A DNA stretch of 64,000 nt from Pseudobutyrivibrio sp. UBA3626 (lineage in GTDB: Bacteria > Bacillota > Clostridia > Lachnospirales > Lachnospiraceae): NCBI GenBank assembly GCA_002373675.1, contig DFLF01000011.1, positions 1 to 64,000 on the forward strand. Reading direction: 5' to 3'. How positions within the stretch are numbered: position 1 is the first letter of the stretch; each line of letters begins with the position of its first letter. The notes beneath the pieces are model-generated. The model ran no database searches and had not been told where the DNA came from. It saw nothing but the letters and a program-made list of their open reading frames with translations. Shown here in pieces: positions 8,296-17,301 of this stretch. Made by a program: the position numbers and the translations under genes.

Positions 8296-9147
8296 ATGGA
8301 TAATATTACAATGAAATTAAATGCGGATAAATACATACGTATGGCATTAGAAGAAGACATTACAAGTGAGGATGTATCTACTAATGCAGTTATGCCTAAG
8401 TATCAGAAGGGAACAGTTGAACTTATATGTAAGGAAGACGGTATAATTGCCGGACTTGATGTGTATGGAAGGGTGTTCCATTTATTGGACACATCTACAG
8501 AGACAGATTATAAGGTAAAAGATGGTGACAAAGTTAAGTCGGGCGATTTGCTTGCAACTGTAACAGGAGATATAAGAGTCCTTCTGTCTGGAGAGAGAGT
8601 AGCCCTTAATTATCTTCAGAGGATGAGTGGAATAGCAACATATACAAATCAGCTTGTGAAATTATTAGAAGGAAGTAAGACTACACTTCTTGATACAAGG
8701 AAGACAACACCGAATCAAAGGATTTTTGAGAAATACGCTGTAAGAATAGGTGGAGCTTGTAATCATAGATATAACTTATCTGATGGTGTCATGCTCAAAG
8801 ATAATCATATTGGCGCAGCAGGCTCTATTACAAAAGCAATTAAAATGGCAAAAGAATACGCGCCTTTTGTACGAAAAGTAGAAGTGGAAGTTGAGACACT
8901 AGAACAGGTAAGAGAAGCAGCCGATGCCGGTGCGGATATAATTATGCTTGATAATATGGATATAGATACAATGAGAGAGGCTATTCTTATAATAGATGGA
9001 AGAGCTGCTACAGAATGCTCAGGAAATGTTACGAAAGAAAATATTGATAAATTAACAGATATAGGAGTTGATTATATCTCAAGTGGTGCACTTACACATT
9101 CTGCACCTATAATGGACATTTCTATGAAGAACTTGAGGGCGATTTAA
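8296..9147 (+). CDS. nadC: nicotinate-nucleotide pyrophosphorylase (quinolinate phosphoribosyltransferase)
   Basis: NadC converts quinolinate and PRPP to nicotinate mononucleotide with decarboxylation. LDTRKTTPNQR near residue 135, KYAVRIGGACNHR, GVMLKDNHI and VEVETLEQ follow the family order, and IIMLDNMD and ISSGALTHSAP close the barrel. Length of 283 residues is typical. A GAGGAGAG site precedes the ATG, 21 nt after nadB. Confidence 0.96.
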   Translation: MDNITMKLNADKYIRMALEEDITSEDVSTNAVMPKYQKGTVELICKEDGIIAGLDVYGRVFHLLDTSTETDYKVKDGDKVKSGDLLATVTGDIRVLLSGERVALNYLQRMSGIATYTNQLVKLLEGSKTTLLDTRKTTPNQRIFEKYAVRIGGACNHRYNLSDGVMLKDNHIGAAGSITKAIKMAKEYAPFVRKVEVEVETLEQVREAADAGADIIMLDNMDIDTMREAILIIDGRAATECSGNVTKENIDKLTDIGVDYISSGALTHSAPIMDISMKNLRAI

Positions 9148-9178
9148 TAATAAAATACTTAAATGTGGAGTAATTATT

Positions 9179-9706
9179 ATGACAACTAATGAGAGAAGAA
9201 GGGAAATTCTAAATAAACTTAAAAGTGCAAGAGGCGCTGTTCCTGCTAAGGAATTAGCGTTAGATTTTGGTGTGAGTCGTCAGATTATAGTTGGGGATAT
9301 GGCTGTAATAAGAGCTAATACTCCTGAGATAATATCCACTAACAGGGGCTATATTCTTGGTAAAAAAAGCGCTTTTACTAGAGAATTTAAAGTCAAGCAT
9401 GGACCTGACAGGGTTAAGGAAGAATTGACACTTATTGTGGACTTTGGAGGAACAATAAAAAATGTTAGTATTAGCCATAGAGCTTATGGTAGAATATCAG
9501 CAGAAATGAGTATTAGTTCAAGACAGGATGTCATTGAATTTGTTGAACGATTGCTTGATAGTAAATCTACACTTCTTGGAAGTGTAACAAGTGGATATCA
9601 CTATCATCTTGTTGAAGCCTCTAGTGAAGATAGATTGGATTTGATTGAAGATAAGCTTAATGAGGCAGGATTTCTAGTGCCACTTCTACCTTGGGAGCGT
9701 GAGTAG
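9179..9706 (+). CDS. niaR: NAD biosynthesis repressor, HTH plus 3H domain
   Basis: This is a NiaR (YrxA) family transcriptional repressor, which senses nicotinic acid and shuts down NAD synthesis and niacin uptake genes in Firmicutes. Residues 5-55 form a winged HTH (RRREILNKLKSARG, then DFGVSRQIIVGDMAVIRA). Residues about 70-165 match the 3H domain, with the conserved histidines in VKHGPDRV, ISHRAYGR and SGYHYHLVE, thought to bind metal and ligand. Its place inside the operon it should control, behind a TGTCATGACA palindrome, supports autoregulation. The symbol rests on domain architecture and context. Confidence 0.9.
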   Translation: MTTNERRREILNKLKSARGAVPAKELALDFGVSRQIIVGDMAVIRANTPEIISTNRGYILGKKSAFTREFKVKHGPDRVKEELTLIVDFGGTIKNVSISHRAYGRISAEMSISSRQDVIEFVERLLDSKSTLLGSVTSGYHYHLVEASSEDRLDLIEDKLNEAGFLVPLLPWERE

Positions 9707-9765
9707 AATATAGTATAATTTCATCTTTTGAGGAGACATATTACATATACGAAAGGAATATAGCT

Positions 9766-10677
9766 ATGACAGTGAGAGAAGTACAGGAAGAAATTATTAG
9801 ACTTAAGAAAGAAAAGGATGTGTGTATCCTGGCACATGCATATCAGGATCAATGTATATTTGAAGTGGCTGATTATATAGGTGATTCTTTTGGACTTAGC
9901 GTTCAGGGAAGAGATGCTAAGAATTCCAATATACTTATGTGTGGTGTAAGATTTATGGCGGAGACTTGTAAAGTGCTTTCTCCTGAGAAGAGAGTATTCC
10001 TTCCTAATCCTATTGCCGGATGTCCAATGGCAGAGCAGATGTCACTTGAAGATTTGAAAGAATTAAAAAAACAGTACCCTGATCATGCTGTTGTATGTTA
10101 TATTAATACAACGTCAGAGTTAAAGACAGAATGTGATCTGTGTGTTACAAGTTCTTCTGCTGTAAGATTAGTAGGAGGACTTAAAGAAGATAAGATTCTG
10201 TTTATTCCAGATCCTAATCTTGGTGCTTTTGTGGCAAGTAAGATGCCAGAGAAGGAATTTGTATATTATAATGGTGGTTGCCCGAGACATATTATAATAA
10301 GCCACGATGATGTAGTTAAGGCTAAGAAGGCTCACCCAGATGCGCTACTTCTAGTGCATCCTGAATGTAGACCGGAAGTTGTAGAAGAAGCTGACTTTGT
10401 TGGTGCAACAACTGCTATTATGGACTATGCCAGGGAGTCTGATAAGAAAGAATTCATTATCGGAACAGAAAATAGCATAGTAGAACATCTTCAATTTGAT
10501 TGTCCAGATAAGATGTTCTATCCACTATCAGTGAAATTATCATGCATGAATATGCGTGTTACAACATTATATGATATATATAATACTTTAAGAGGTGTAG
10601 GCGGAGAAGAGATAACACTTGATAAAGATGTTATTGAAGGCGCCGCTAGATGCATCAATAGAATGATTGAGGGATAA
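9766..10677 (+). CDS. nadA: quinolinate synthase A
   Basis: NadA condenses iminoaspartate with dihydroxyacetone phosphate to quinolinate using a [4Fe-4S] cluster. ILAHAYQDQCIFEVADYIGDS near residue 21 and the cysteine-bearing segments GVRFMAETCKVLSP, ECDLCVTSSSAV and HPECRPEV fit the family, with a fourth cysteine region near the C-terminus. Length of 303 residues is normal. GAAAGGA precedes the ATG. With nadB and nadC it completes the pathway from aspartate. The next gene starts 2 nt after its stop. Confidence 0.95.
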   Translation: MTVREVQEEIIRLKKEKDVCILAHAYQDQCIFEVADYIGDSFGLSVQGRDAKNSNILMCGVRFMAETCKVLSPEKRVFLPNPIAGCPMAEQMSLEDLKELKKQYPDHAVVCYINTTSELKTECDLCVTSSSAVRLVGGLKEDKILFIPDPNLGAFVASKMPEKEFVYYNGGCPRHIIISHDDVVKAKKAHPDALLLVHPECRPEVVEEADFVGATTAIMDYARESDKKEFIIGTENSIVEHLQFDCPDKMFYPLSVKLSCMNMRVTTLYDIYNTLRGVGGEEITLDKDVIEGAARCINRMIEG

Positions 10678-10679
10678 GG

Positions 10680-11858
10680 ATGTCTGTTGACCTTGAGAAC
10701 AAAGAAGAAACAATTGAAAATGATGAGACATTAGGCGAAGAGAAAAAGGTAAAGAAAAAGAAGCCTATCCATAAAGTAATTCTAGGATACACTGGATTTA
10801 TATTAGCGCTTCTTTTAATTCTTTATACTGCTTGTATGTTCCTCAAGATGACAGAACCTGTTAATGTGGCAAGTCTTCAGGGAATATATAAAGAGAAGAA
10901 TACACTTGATGTAGTTTTAATTGGCGCAAGCGAAGCTTACGCCAATTATTGTGCACCCCTGGCTTATGAAGAGTATGGATATACATCATATTCTTATGGA
11001 GTATCCGGTGTGCCAGGTAGTCTATATAAGTCAATGATAAGAGAAGTTACAGATAATCAGAATCCGAAGCTTATTGTTGTGGAGATGAATGGCCTGTTAC
11101 AGAAAGATTATTATTATGATCGCCAGGGTAATCTTCACGGTTATCTGGATAATATTAATTATGGCGATAACAGGAATGAAGCCATTGAATATGCTGTAGA
11201 GGATGAGGATAAGGATGATTTTAAAACAATCAATTTCCTTAATGTATACCACAATAGCTGGAAGGATCCCGGCAAATGTATAGCGACTCTATTTACAAGA
11301 ATAGGATTATTCCTTGAGCCTAAATCTAATCTCAAGGGTTACTCTACAAGAGCTAAGACTGCTTCTACAGATGATTTAGATATAACTAAGAGTAATTATT
11401 TTACTGATAAGAGTAAAGCCATATTCGAGGATTTATTAACATACTGTAATGAACAGGGATTACAGAATGTGTTATTTGTTCGATTCCCACACATGAACAA
11501 AGATACTGAACCTGAGATTGCAGAAGAATTAGCTAATATGGCTAATGCTCATGGATATAAGTTCGTAGACTTTAGTCATTCTAAGGAAGAGGCGGGAATA
11601 ATTCCTGTTGAAGACTACTATAATGATGAACATTTCAATGCAAAAGGTGCAAGGAAGTTCACATCTTATTTTGGTAATTATCTTATGAATAATTATGATA
11701 TAAAAGGTGAATATTCTGAAGAACTTAAGAAGAGTTGGGAAGATAGTGTAGAGAAGACTGAGGAAATATTGACTAGAGCAGAGCAGGATATAGAGAATAA
11801 TTTGGGAAGAAATTATTATGAATTAAGTGTATACTTACCGAAGTGGCTAAATGTATAG
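10680..11858 (+). CDS. membrane-anchored SGNH-type protein of a dlt-like cluster (DltD-like role)
   Basis: A charged N-terminus of about 35 residues precedes one membrane segment (about residues 37-57), then an extracellular domain. LIGASEAYAN near residue 80 resembles SGNH block I with the candidate nucleophile Ser, and DEHFNAKGA near residue 318 matches block V with an Asp-x-x-His pair. Such proteins accompany MBOAT acyltransferases, as DltD and AlgJ/AlgX do, and act at the last transfer or trimming step on the cell surface. The start is 2 nt from nadA, so translation is probably coupled to the nad operon. Sequence identity to true DltD is not evident; the substrate is unknown. Confidence 0.7.
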   Translation: MSVDLENKEETIENDETLGEEKKVKKKKPIHKVILGYTGFILALLLILYTACMFLKMTEPVNVASLQGIYKEKNTLDVVLIGASEAYANYCAPLAYEEYGYTSYSYGVSGVPGSLYKSMIREVTDNQNPKLIVVEMNGLLQKDYYYDRQGNLHGYLDNINYGDNRNEAIEYAVEDEDKDDFKTINFLNVYHNSWKDPGKCIATLFTRIGLFLEPKSNLKGYSTRAKTASTDDLDITKSNYFTDKSKAIFEDLLTYCNEQGLQNVLFVRFPHMNKDTEPEIAEELANMANAHGYKFVDFSHSKEEAGIIPVEDYYNDEHFNAKGARKFTSYFGNYLMNNYDIKGEYSEELKKSWEDSVEKTEEILTRAEQDIENNLGRNYYELSVYLPKWLNV

Positions 11859-11881
11859 CTTGTTAAGAAAGGATTTAACAG

Positions 11882-13477
11882 ATGGAAAATGTGCTTGAGT
11901 GGTTGGAGGCTACAGCAAAAAGGATTCCTGAGAAAGTAGCATTTACAAGTGAGACAGAAGAAGGCAGTGATGTAGAAGTAACGTTTGGAGAAGTATATAA
12001 CCTGTCTCGAATGATTGGTTCTACTATTATAAAAGACAATGATACTACTCCCGTGGGAGTATTCTCTAAAAGGGCAGCTACTACTCCTGTTCTTTTTATG
12101 GCATGTGTATATGCTAATAGGGCTTACGCACCTATTGATATGGCACTTCCTGAAGCAAGAATAGGTAAGATTCTGGATAATTTAATGCCCAATGTAATTC
12201 TCGTAGATAAAGAAAGCTTTGACAGTTTTGCAAAGCTTTGCAAGGATATTTATCCAGATAAGAAATGGGATGTGGTTGTAGTTGATTTTGAAAAAGGAAT
12301 TATTAGTAAATATAATGATTCTAGTTATGAGTCACCTTCAGCTGAGAATAAATTAAATGAAGACTTGATAGATGAGAATCTATTACAAAGTGTTCGAAAC
12401 AATGCAAAGCCTGGTGATGCGTTATATATTATTCATACATCCGGTTCATCAGGAAGACCTAAAGGCGTTGTAACAAGTCATGAATCTCTAATTAATTATA
12501 TTGACAGTTATGGTGATGTTATGGGGATTGAAGAAAGCGACAGATTCGGTAATCAGTCACCCCTTGACTATATAGCTGCAATTCGCGATATTTATTTGCC
12601 ATTTAAGTATGGTGCAAGTTCGTATATTATTCCTAAGAAATATTTTATGGATCCCAATGCTTTATTTACATATCTTAATGATAAGAAAGTAACTGCAGTT
12701 GGCTGGAGTGTATCAGCCCTTACAGTTCCACTGAGTCTTGGAGCTTTTGAAGAAGTGAAATTAGATACCCTTCGTAAAATATGCTTCTCCGGTTCTGTTA
12801 TGCCTTGTTCAGCACTTAGGGTATGGCAGGAGAATTTGCCGGATGCGTTATTTGTTAATCAATATGGCCCAACTGAAGCCACAGCAAGCTGTACATATTA
12901 TGTGGTAAATCATATTGTTGATGAATCGGAAGTGCTTCCTATTGGAAAAGCATATGATGGGTATGATGTATTCTTGACAGAACTCGATTGTGATAGTAAG
13001 GTTATCACAGACGAGGACGTTGAAGGTCAGATTACTGTGTCAGGCGTATCTCTTGCAATTGGTTATTATAATGATCCTGATAGAACAAATGAGAATTTTG
13101 TTGTTAGAGAAATGTCTGATGGTACAACGAAGAGAATATATAAGACTGGTGACATAGGTACTATTCATAATGGAATGTTTGAATTCCATGGAAGAATGGA
13201 TAGACAGATTAAGCATATGGGACACAGAGTAGAACTTGATGAAGTTGAATGTGCTGCTAATTCTGTGGAAAATGTTACTGAGACATGTTGTATCTATAAG
13301 AAAGAGAAGGAGAGCCTTATTTTATTCTATTCTGGTGATGCAACCAGGAGAGATTTGTCTCTTGCTCTTAGAGAATTAATTCCGGGCTTTATGGTGCCTC
13401 GTAAGATTATTCAACTTGATAAGTTGCCGAAATTACCTAATGGTAAGATTGATATTAAAGAATTGGAGGAAAGATAA
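11882..13477 (+). CDS. amino-acid adenylating ligase, DltA-like
   Basis: This 531-residue AMP-binding enzyme should adenylate an amino acid and load it on the carrier protein encoded 2 nt downstream. Core motifs are complete: IIHTSGSSGRPKGV (A3), NQYGPTEAT (A5), YKTGDIG (A7), GRMDRQIKHMGHR (A8) and LPKLPNGKID with the catalytic Lys (A10). Asp229 in SPLDYIAA sits where DltA and NRPS domains bind the substrate amino group, so an amino acid is the likely substrate. The FCGEV segment of DltA reads FSGSV here, replacing the Cys linked to D-alanine selectivity by Ser303. That hints at a different amino acid; the inference is mine. Confidence 0.82.
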   Translation: MENVLEWLEATAKRIPEKVAFTSETEEGSDVEVTFGEVYNLSRMIGSTIIKDNDTTPVGVFSKRAATTPVLFMACVYANRAYAPIDMALPEARIGKILDNLMPNVILVDKESFDSFAKLCKDIYPDKKWDVVVVDFEKGIISKYNDSSYESPSAENKLNEDLIDENLLQSVRNNAKPGDALYIIHTSGSSGRPKGVVTSHESLINYIDSYGDVMGIEESDRFGNQSPLDYIAAIRDIYLPFKYGASSYIIPKKYFMDPNALFTYLNDKKVTAVGWSVSALTVPLSLGAFEEVKLDTLRKICFSGSVMPCSALRVWQENLPDALFVNQYGPTEATASCTYYVVNHIVDESEVLPIGKAYDGYDVFLTELDCDSKVITDEDVEGQITVSGVSLAIGYYNDPDRTNENFVVREMSDGTTKRIYKTGDIGTIHNGMFEFHGRMDRQIKHMGHRVELDEVECAANSVENVTETCCIYKKEKESLILFYSGDATRRDLSLALRELIPGFMVPRKIIQLDKLPKLPNGKIDIKELEER

Positions 13478-13479
13478 TT

Positions 13480-13716
13480 ATGGAAACAAAAGAAACTATT
13501 ATTGAGATTTTAGAAGAGATTAGACCTGATGTTGATTTTGAGAATGAGACATCTCTGGTTGATGGAAATGTATTAGAATCATTTGATATTGTATCACTTG
13601 TATCAGAATTATCTGACGAATTTGATATTACAATTAGACCTAAAGACCTTGTACCGGAGAACTTTAATTCTGTTGATGCAATGGTTAAGCTTGTTAATAC
13701 TCTAGTAGAAGAGTAA
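13480..13716 (+). CDS. acyl/aminoacyl carrier protein, DltC-like
   Basis: A 78-residue acidic four-helix carrier protein. Ser in LESFDIVSLV near residue 29 is the phosphopantetheine attachment site at the start of helix II; the E-S-F-D form resembles DltC rather than the D-S-L-D of fatty-acid carriers. It begins 2 nt after the ligase gene, so the two products are made together. Its role is to carry the activated amino acid to the decarboxylase and/or the MBOAT protein. Confidence 0.88.
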   Translation: METKETIIEILEEIRPDVDFENETSLVDGNVLESFDIVSLVSELSDEFDITIRPKDLVPENFNSVDAMVKLVNTLVEE

Positions 13717-13752
13717 TTATAGATTAATAGGTTTTATTAGAATGGAGAGAAC

Positions 13753-14922
13753 ATGAATACACCTTGTTATGTTTTTGATTTTGATGAATTTGAGAATAGA
13801 GCAAATACTATAACTAATGCACTTACGGATATTCCTTTGACATATTCAATTAAGGCTAATCCTTTCTTGCTTAATGATTTGCCTGATAAGATTGCTCATG
13901 TTGAAGTATGTTCACCTGGAGAATTAGAGATATGTAAGACACTTAATATTCCTGGAAGCAGAATTATTTATTCCGGAGTAGTTAAGGGCGAGGAGGATGT
14001 TCATGAGGCGTTGGAATATGGCGTAGATATTATTACATGTGAAAGCCTTCGTCATGCTGCACTTATTCAGCAGGAAAATGTCAAAGTTAAAGCATTGCTT
14101 CGTCTTACAAGTGGCAACCAGTTTGGTATGTCATATGATGATGTGGAATATATTATTGAGAATAATGAAGAACATTTCTCTAATCTTGATATTATTGGAC
14201 TTCATTATTATTCAGGAACCCAGAAGAATCTTCGTAAGATTAACAAAGATCTTGAGAAGATTGAGAAAGCACTTAATTCTCTTAAGTCGGAATTAAATTA
14301 CGAACCTTCTCTTGTAGAATATGGTCCGGGTTTGTGTGTCGAGTATTTCAAAGATAATAACGACGAATTAGAGATGGAGCATTTACAGGAAGCAGCAGAG
14401 GTTCTTAATAAATTCAGGGAGAAATATCCTCTTGGAATTGAGATGGGAAGATTTCTTGCGGCAACCTCAGGTTCTTTCTTCACAAAGGTGGTTGATTCTA
14501 AGAATAGTATGGATACTAACTATCTTCTTATTGATGGAGGTATTCATCATCTTAATTACTTTGGACAGAAGATGGCAATGGAAGTGCCGCCTATGGATGT
14601 GGTTTCTAATGGATATAAGTATTCTATAGATGAAATGTGGAGTAATAAAGGTAATATAAGGAAGAATTCAAGAGAGGTTCCTTATTGCATCTGTGGAAGT
14701 CTGTGTACTGTTGCAGATGTTATAGTTAGAGAAGTTACGCTTCCTGAACTTAATGTGGGAGACGTAATATGCTTCAATAGATGTGGAGCTTATTCTGTTA
14801 CAGAAGCTCCAGCGCTATTCTTGTCGCGAGAACTTCCTAGTATTTATACTAAGAGAGGGAACGAGTTTACTCTTGTTAGAGATAAGATTAAAGCATCAAA
14901 GATAAATGTTAAAGGATTGTAA
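13753..14922 (+). CDS. PLP-dependent decarboxylase, fold type III (DAP/ornithine decarboxylase family)
   Basis: The 389-residue protein has the alanine-racemase-like barrel and beta domain of group IV decarboxylases. Lys34 in YSIKANP binds PLP; CSPGELE, GLHYYSGTQ, EYGPGLCVEYF and EMGRFLAATSG follow in order. CGSLCTVADV (Cys314, Cys318) and GAYSVTEAP supply the catalytic Cys and Tyr region, so activity is expected. It is clearly not lysA, which is present at 61335. Lying between a carrier protein and an MBOAT gene, it may decarboxylate an amino acid tethered to the carrier, as BtrK does on BtrI in butirosin biosynthesis. Action on a free amino acid is the alternative. Confidence 0.8.
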   Translation: MNTPCYVFDFDEFENRANTITNALTDIPLTYSIKANPFLLNDLPDKIAHVEVCSPGELEICKTLNIPGSRIIYSGVVKGEEDVHEALEYGVDIITCESLRHAALIQQENVKVKALLRLTSGNQFGMSYDDVEYIIENNEEHFSNLDIIGLHYYSGTQKNLRKINKDLEKIEKALNSLKSELNYEPSLVEYGPGLCVEYFKDNNDELEMEHLQEAAEVLNKFREKYPLGIEMGRFLAATSGSFFTKVVDSKNSMDTNYLLIDGGIHHLNYFGQKMAMEVPPMDVVSNGYKYSIDEMWSNKGNIRKNSREVPYCICGSLCTVADVIVREVTLPELNVGDVICFNRCGAYSVTEAPALFLSRELPSIYTKRGNEFTLVRDKIKASKINVKGL

Positions 14923-14925
14923 GTT

Positions 14926-16503
14926 GTGGAATTAATATCGTTACAATATGCAGCTTTTGTAATAGTATCAGTAATTTTATATTATATAATCCCTAAGAAA
15001 TACAGATGGATAGTTCTTCTCTCTGGAAGTTTATTCTATTATGTATATGTATGTAAATTCTATGTGGGATTTATATTATTTACAATTGCTTCTACTTATA
15101 CAATCGCTCGGATTATTGATAACAATTTAGTTAAGGAGACTGCCGTAGTTAAGTCCCATAAAGAGGACTGGGATAGAAAAACAAGAAAGGCATATAAAGC
15201 AAAGGGTCGTAAGGTGCGTGCGACTCTTCTTGTTGTAGGATTAATACTTAATTTTGGAATTCTTGCATTCCTAAAATATATTCCTTATGCCTCAATGCTG
15301 GGATTACTTCTTCCTCTTGGTATATCGTTTTATACATTCCAATCAATGGGGTATCTAATTGATGTCTATAGAGAGAAGACGAAGCCAGAGACTAATATTG
15401 CAAGATTTGCTTTGTTTGTTTCCTTCTTTCCGCAGATTATACAAGGACCAATTGCAGTATATGATGATTTGGCTAAGCAGTTATATGTTGGTCACAAATT
15501 CGATATTGAAAATATAAAGAAGGGCGTTCTCCTTATTCTATGGGGAATGCTTAAGAAACTTGTTATTGCAGACAGAGCACTTGCTCTTGTTAACCTTGTT
15601 ACTAAGGATTCTTCCTCATATACAGGAAGCTATATTCTTTTTGCGGTAATACTTTATGCTCTGCAATTGTATTGTGATTTCTCTGGAGGAATTGACATAA
15701 TAAGAGGTGTGGCTAATCTCTTTGGAATTACTATGGCAGAGAATTTTAGAAGACCATATTTTTCAACAAGTCTGACAGAGTATTGGCATAGATGGCACAT
15801 TACACTTGGTAACTGGTGTAGAAATTACATTTTCTATCCCTTATCAATTTCCAAGAAATTCCTTAATTTCGGTAAATGGTTAAAGCCTAGATTCGGAAAG
15901 CACATAGCGAAGGTTTTTCCAGGATGTGTTGCCAGTCTTATTACATTTATAGTAATTGGCGTGTGGCACGGGTCTAATCTAAAGTATCTGTATTTTGGAC
16001 TTTGGAATGGAATTGTTATAATGCTGTCCGAGTTATTTGCACCTATAAATGAGAAAATAGCTGATAAATTCTTTGGGGTGACTAGACTTAAAAGGAAAGG
16101 TGTCTTTTCTACAATTATATCTGTTATATGGACATTTATTCTTGTTTTAGTTGGGTATTATTTTGACGTTGCACAGAATGCCACTGACGCATTTACTATG
16201 TTATTTAGAAGTGTTATTGATTTCCATATTACTAATTTCGCATGGGATAACTTTAACTTACTACTTTCAGCAAGTGGATTAGATGTATATGATTTCTACA
16301 TTATGTTAATTGGAACAATTCTTCTATTCTTTATTAGTCTATACAAAGAGAAGAAGAAGGTAGAAGACCTGCGTGAAATCATCCTATCTGCCAAGTCAGG
16401 TATTCGTCTCTTGGCAGTATGCGTAGGAATAATAATTCTTGTTTATTTTGGATATTATGGCTCGGGAATTGATCCGGCTGAGTTTGTATATATGCAATTC
16501 TAG
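14926..16503 (+). CDS. MBOAT-family membrane O-acyltransferase, DltB-like
   Basis: A polytopic 525-residue membrane protein with about ten hydrophobic segments. FRRPYFSTSLTEYWHRWHIT near residue 282 is the conserved MBOAT/DltB segment, and IGVWHGSNLKYLYFGLWNG near residue 344 holds the invariant histidine His348. DltB moves D-alanyl groups from DltC across the membrane to teichoic acid; here the donor would be the carrier-bound product of the neighbouring ligase and decarboxylase. The start is GTG at 14926, with AAAGGA 9 nt upstream, 3 nt after the decarboxylase stop. Confidence 0.88.
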   Translation: MELISLQYAAFVIVSVILYYIIPKKYRWIVLLSGSLFYYVYVCKFYVGFILFTIASTYTIARIIDNNLVKETAVVKSHKEDWDRKTRKAYKAKGRKVRATLLVVGLILNFGILAFLKYIPYASMLGLLLPLGISFYTFQSMGYLIDVYREKTKPETNIARFALFVSFFPQIIQGPIAVYDDLAKQLYVGHKFDIENIKKGVLLILWGMLKKLVIADRALALVNLVTKDSSSYTGSYILFAVILYALQLYCDFSGGIDIIRGVANLFGITMAENFRRPYFSTSLTEYWHRWHITLGNWCRNYIFYPLSISKKFLNFGKWLKPRFGKHIAKVFPGCVASLITFIVIGVWHGSNLKYLYFGLWNGIVIMLSELFAPINEKIADKFFGVTRLKRKGVFSTIISVIWTFILVLVGYYFDVAQNATDAFTMLFRSVIDFHITNFAWDNFNLLLSASGLDVYDFYIMLIGTILLFFISLYKEKKKVEDLREIILSAKSGIRLLAVCVGIIILVYFGYYGSGIDPAEFVYMQF

Positions 16504-16514
16504 AAAGGGATTAT

Positions 16515-17165
16515 ATGGCAAGGTTGGATAGACATTATTGCGACATATGTAAGAAACCACTTCCATCTATGGGATATTATAGATTGAAGGATGGGAGTAT
16601 TTGCGCTTCATGTTCTAGACTAATCTCGCCTTTACTTAGTAATCGAAAAGACAAGACTTCCGATTATATAAGACGTCATATAGAGTACAGAAAGGAGAAT
16701 GCGAAGAAGCTTTCTTCCTTTCGACCGTCAATTAGTTTTGGATATGACAAGAAAATATATATTGATCCTTATATATCAGGATTTGTAGTGACACGGAGGA
16801 AAGAAGAAGAGATTATTCTTGATAATCCTGATATCATTCCTCTTAATCAGGTTGTTAGTTGTGACACAAATATTAAAGAGTATAAGAAGGAAGAATACTA
16901 CATAACAGAAGATGGCAGGAAAGAAAGCTATTTTCCACCACATATATCATATTATTATGACTTCAAAGTAGAAATAGAATTAGATAGCGAGTGGTTGAAT
17001 AAAATTATCGTAGATCTTAACGGAGAGAGTATTGCAGGTAGAGGCTCTGTTAGATACCAGAAATGTACCAGCATCGCTAAGCAATTAAAAGATACTTTAA
17101 TGGTTGATAAGAAGAGAATGCCCTTTGAAGTATATAAAAGAGAAAAGGATATATTTAGGTTGTAG
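16515..17165 (+). CDS. DUF4428-like zinc-ribbon protein of unknown function
   Basis: The N-terminus carries two CxxC pairs, CDICKK at residues 9-14 and CASCSR at residues 31-36, forming a probable zinc ribbon of the DUF4428 type. The rest of the 216-residue protein is beta-rich, with a basic C-terminus and no membrane segment. It closes the dlt-like operon, 11 nt after the MBOAT gene, and is followed at once by a strong terminator. I cannot assign a function; its placement may be incidental to surface modification. Confidence 0.65.
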   Translation: MARLDRHYCDICKKPLPSMGYYRLKDGSICASCSRLISPLLSNRKDKTSDYIRRHIEYRKENAKKLSSFRPSISFGYDKKIYIDPYISGFVVTRRKEEEIILDNPDIIPLNQVVSCDTNIKEYKKEEYYITEDGRKESYFPPHISYYYDFKVEIELDSEWLNKIIVDLNGESIAGRGSVRYQKCTSIAKQLKDTLMVDKKRMPFEVYKREKDIFRL

Positions 17166-17175
17166 GAAGTTGTTT

Positions 17176-17206
17176 GGAGCATATCATGATGATATGCTCC
17201 TTTTTA
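17176..17206 (+). terminator. terminator of the nad/dlt-like transcription unit
   Basis: GGAGCATATCA pairs perfectly with TGATATGCTCC around a TGA loop, followed by TTTTT. No other terminator is seen between nadB and this site, consistent with one long transcript. Confidence 0.92.
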
Positions 17207-17301
17207 TATGTTATTATTCTACAAAATGTGGTATAGTTATTGTTAGGTTTGAATGTTTTTACACAAGTTGTATTAAATGCTTGTATTATAGGAGACATAA
17301 T

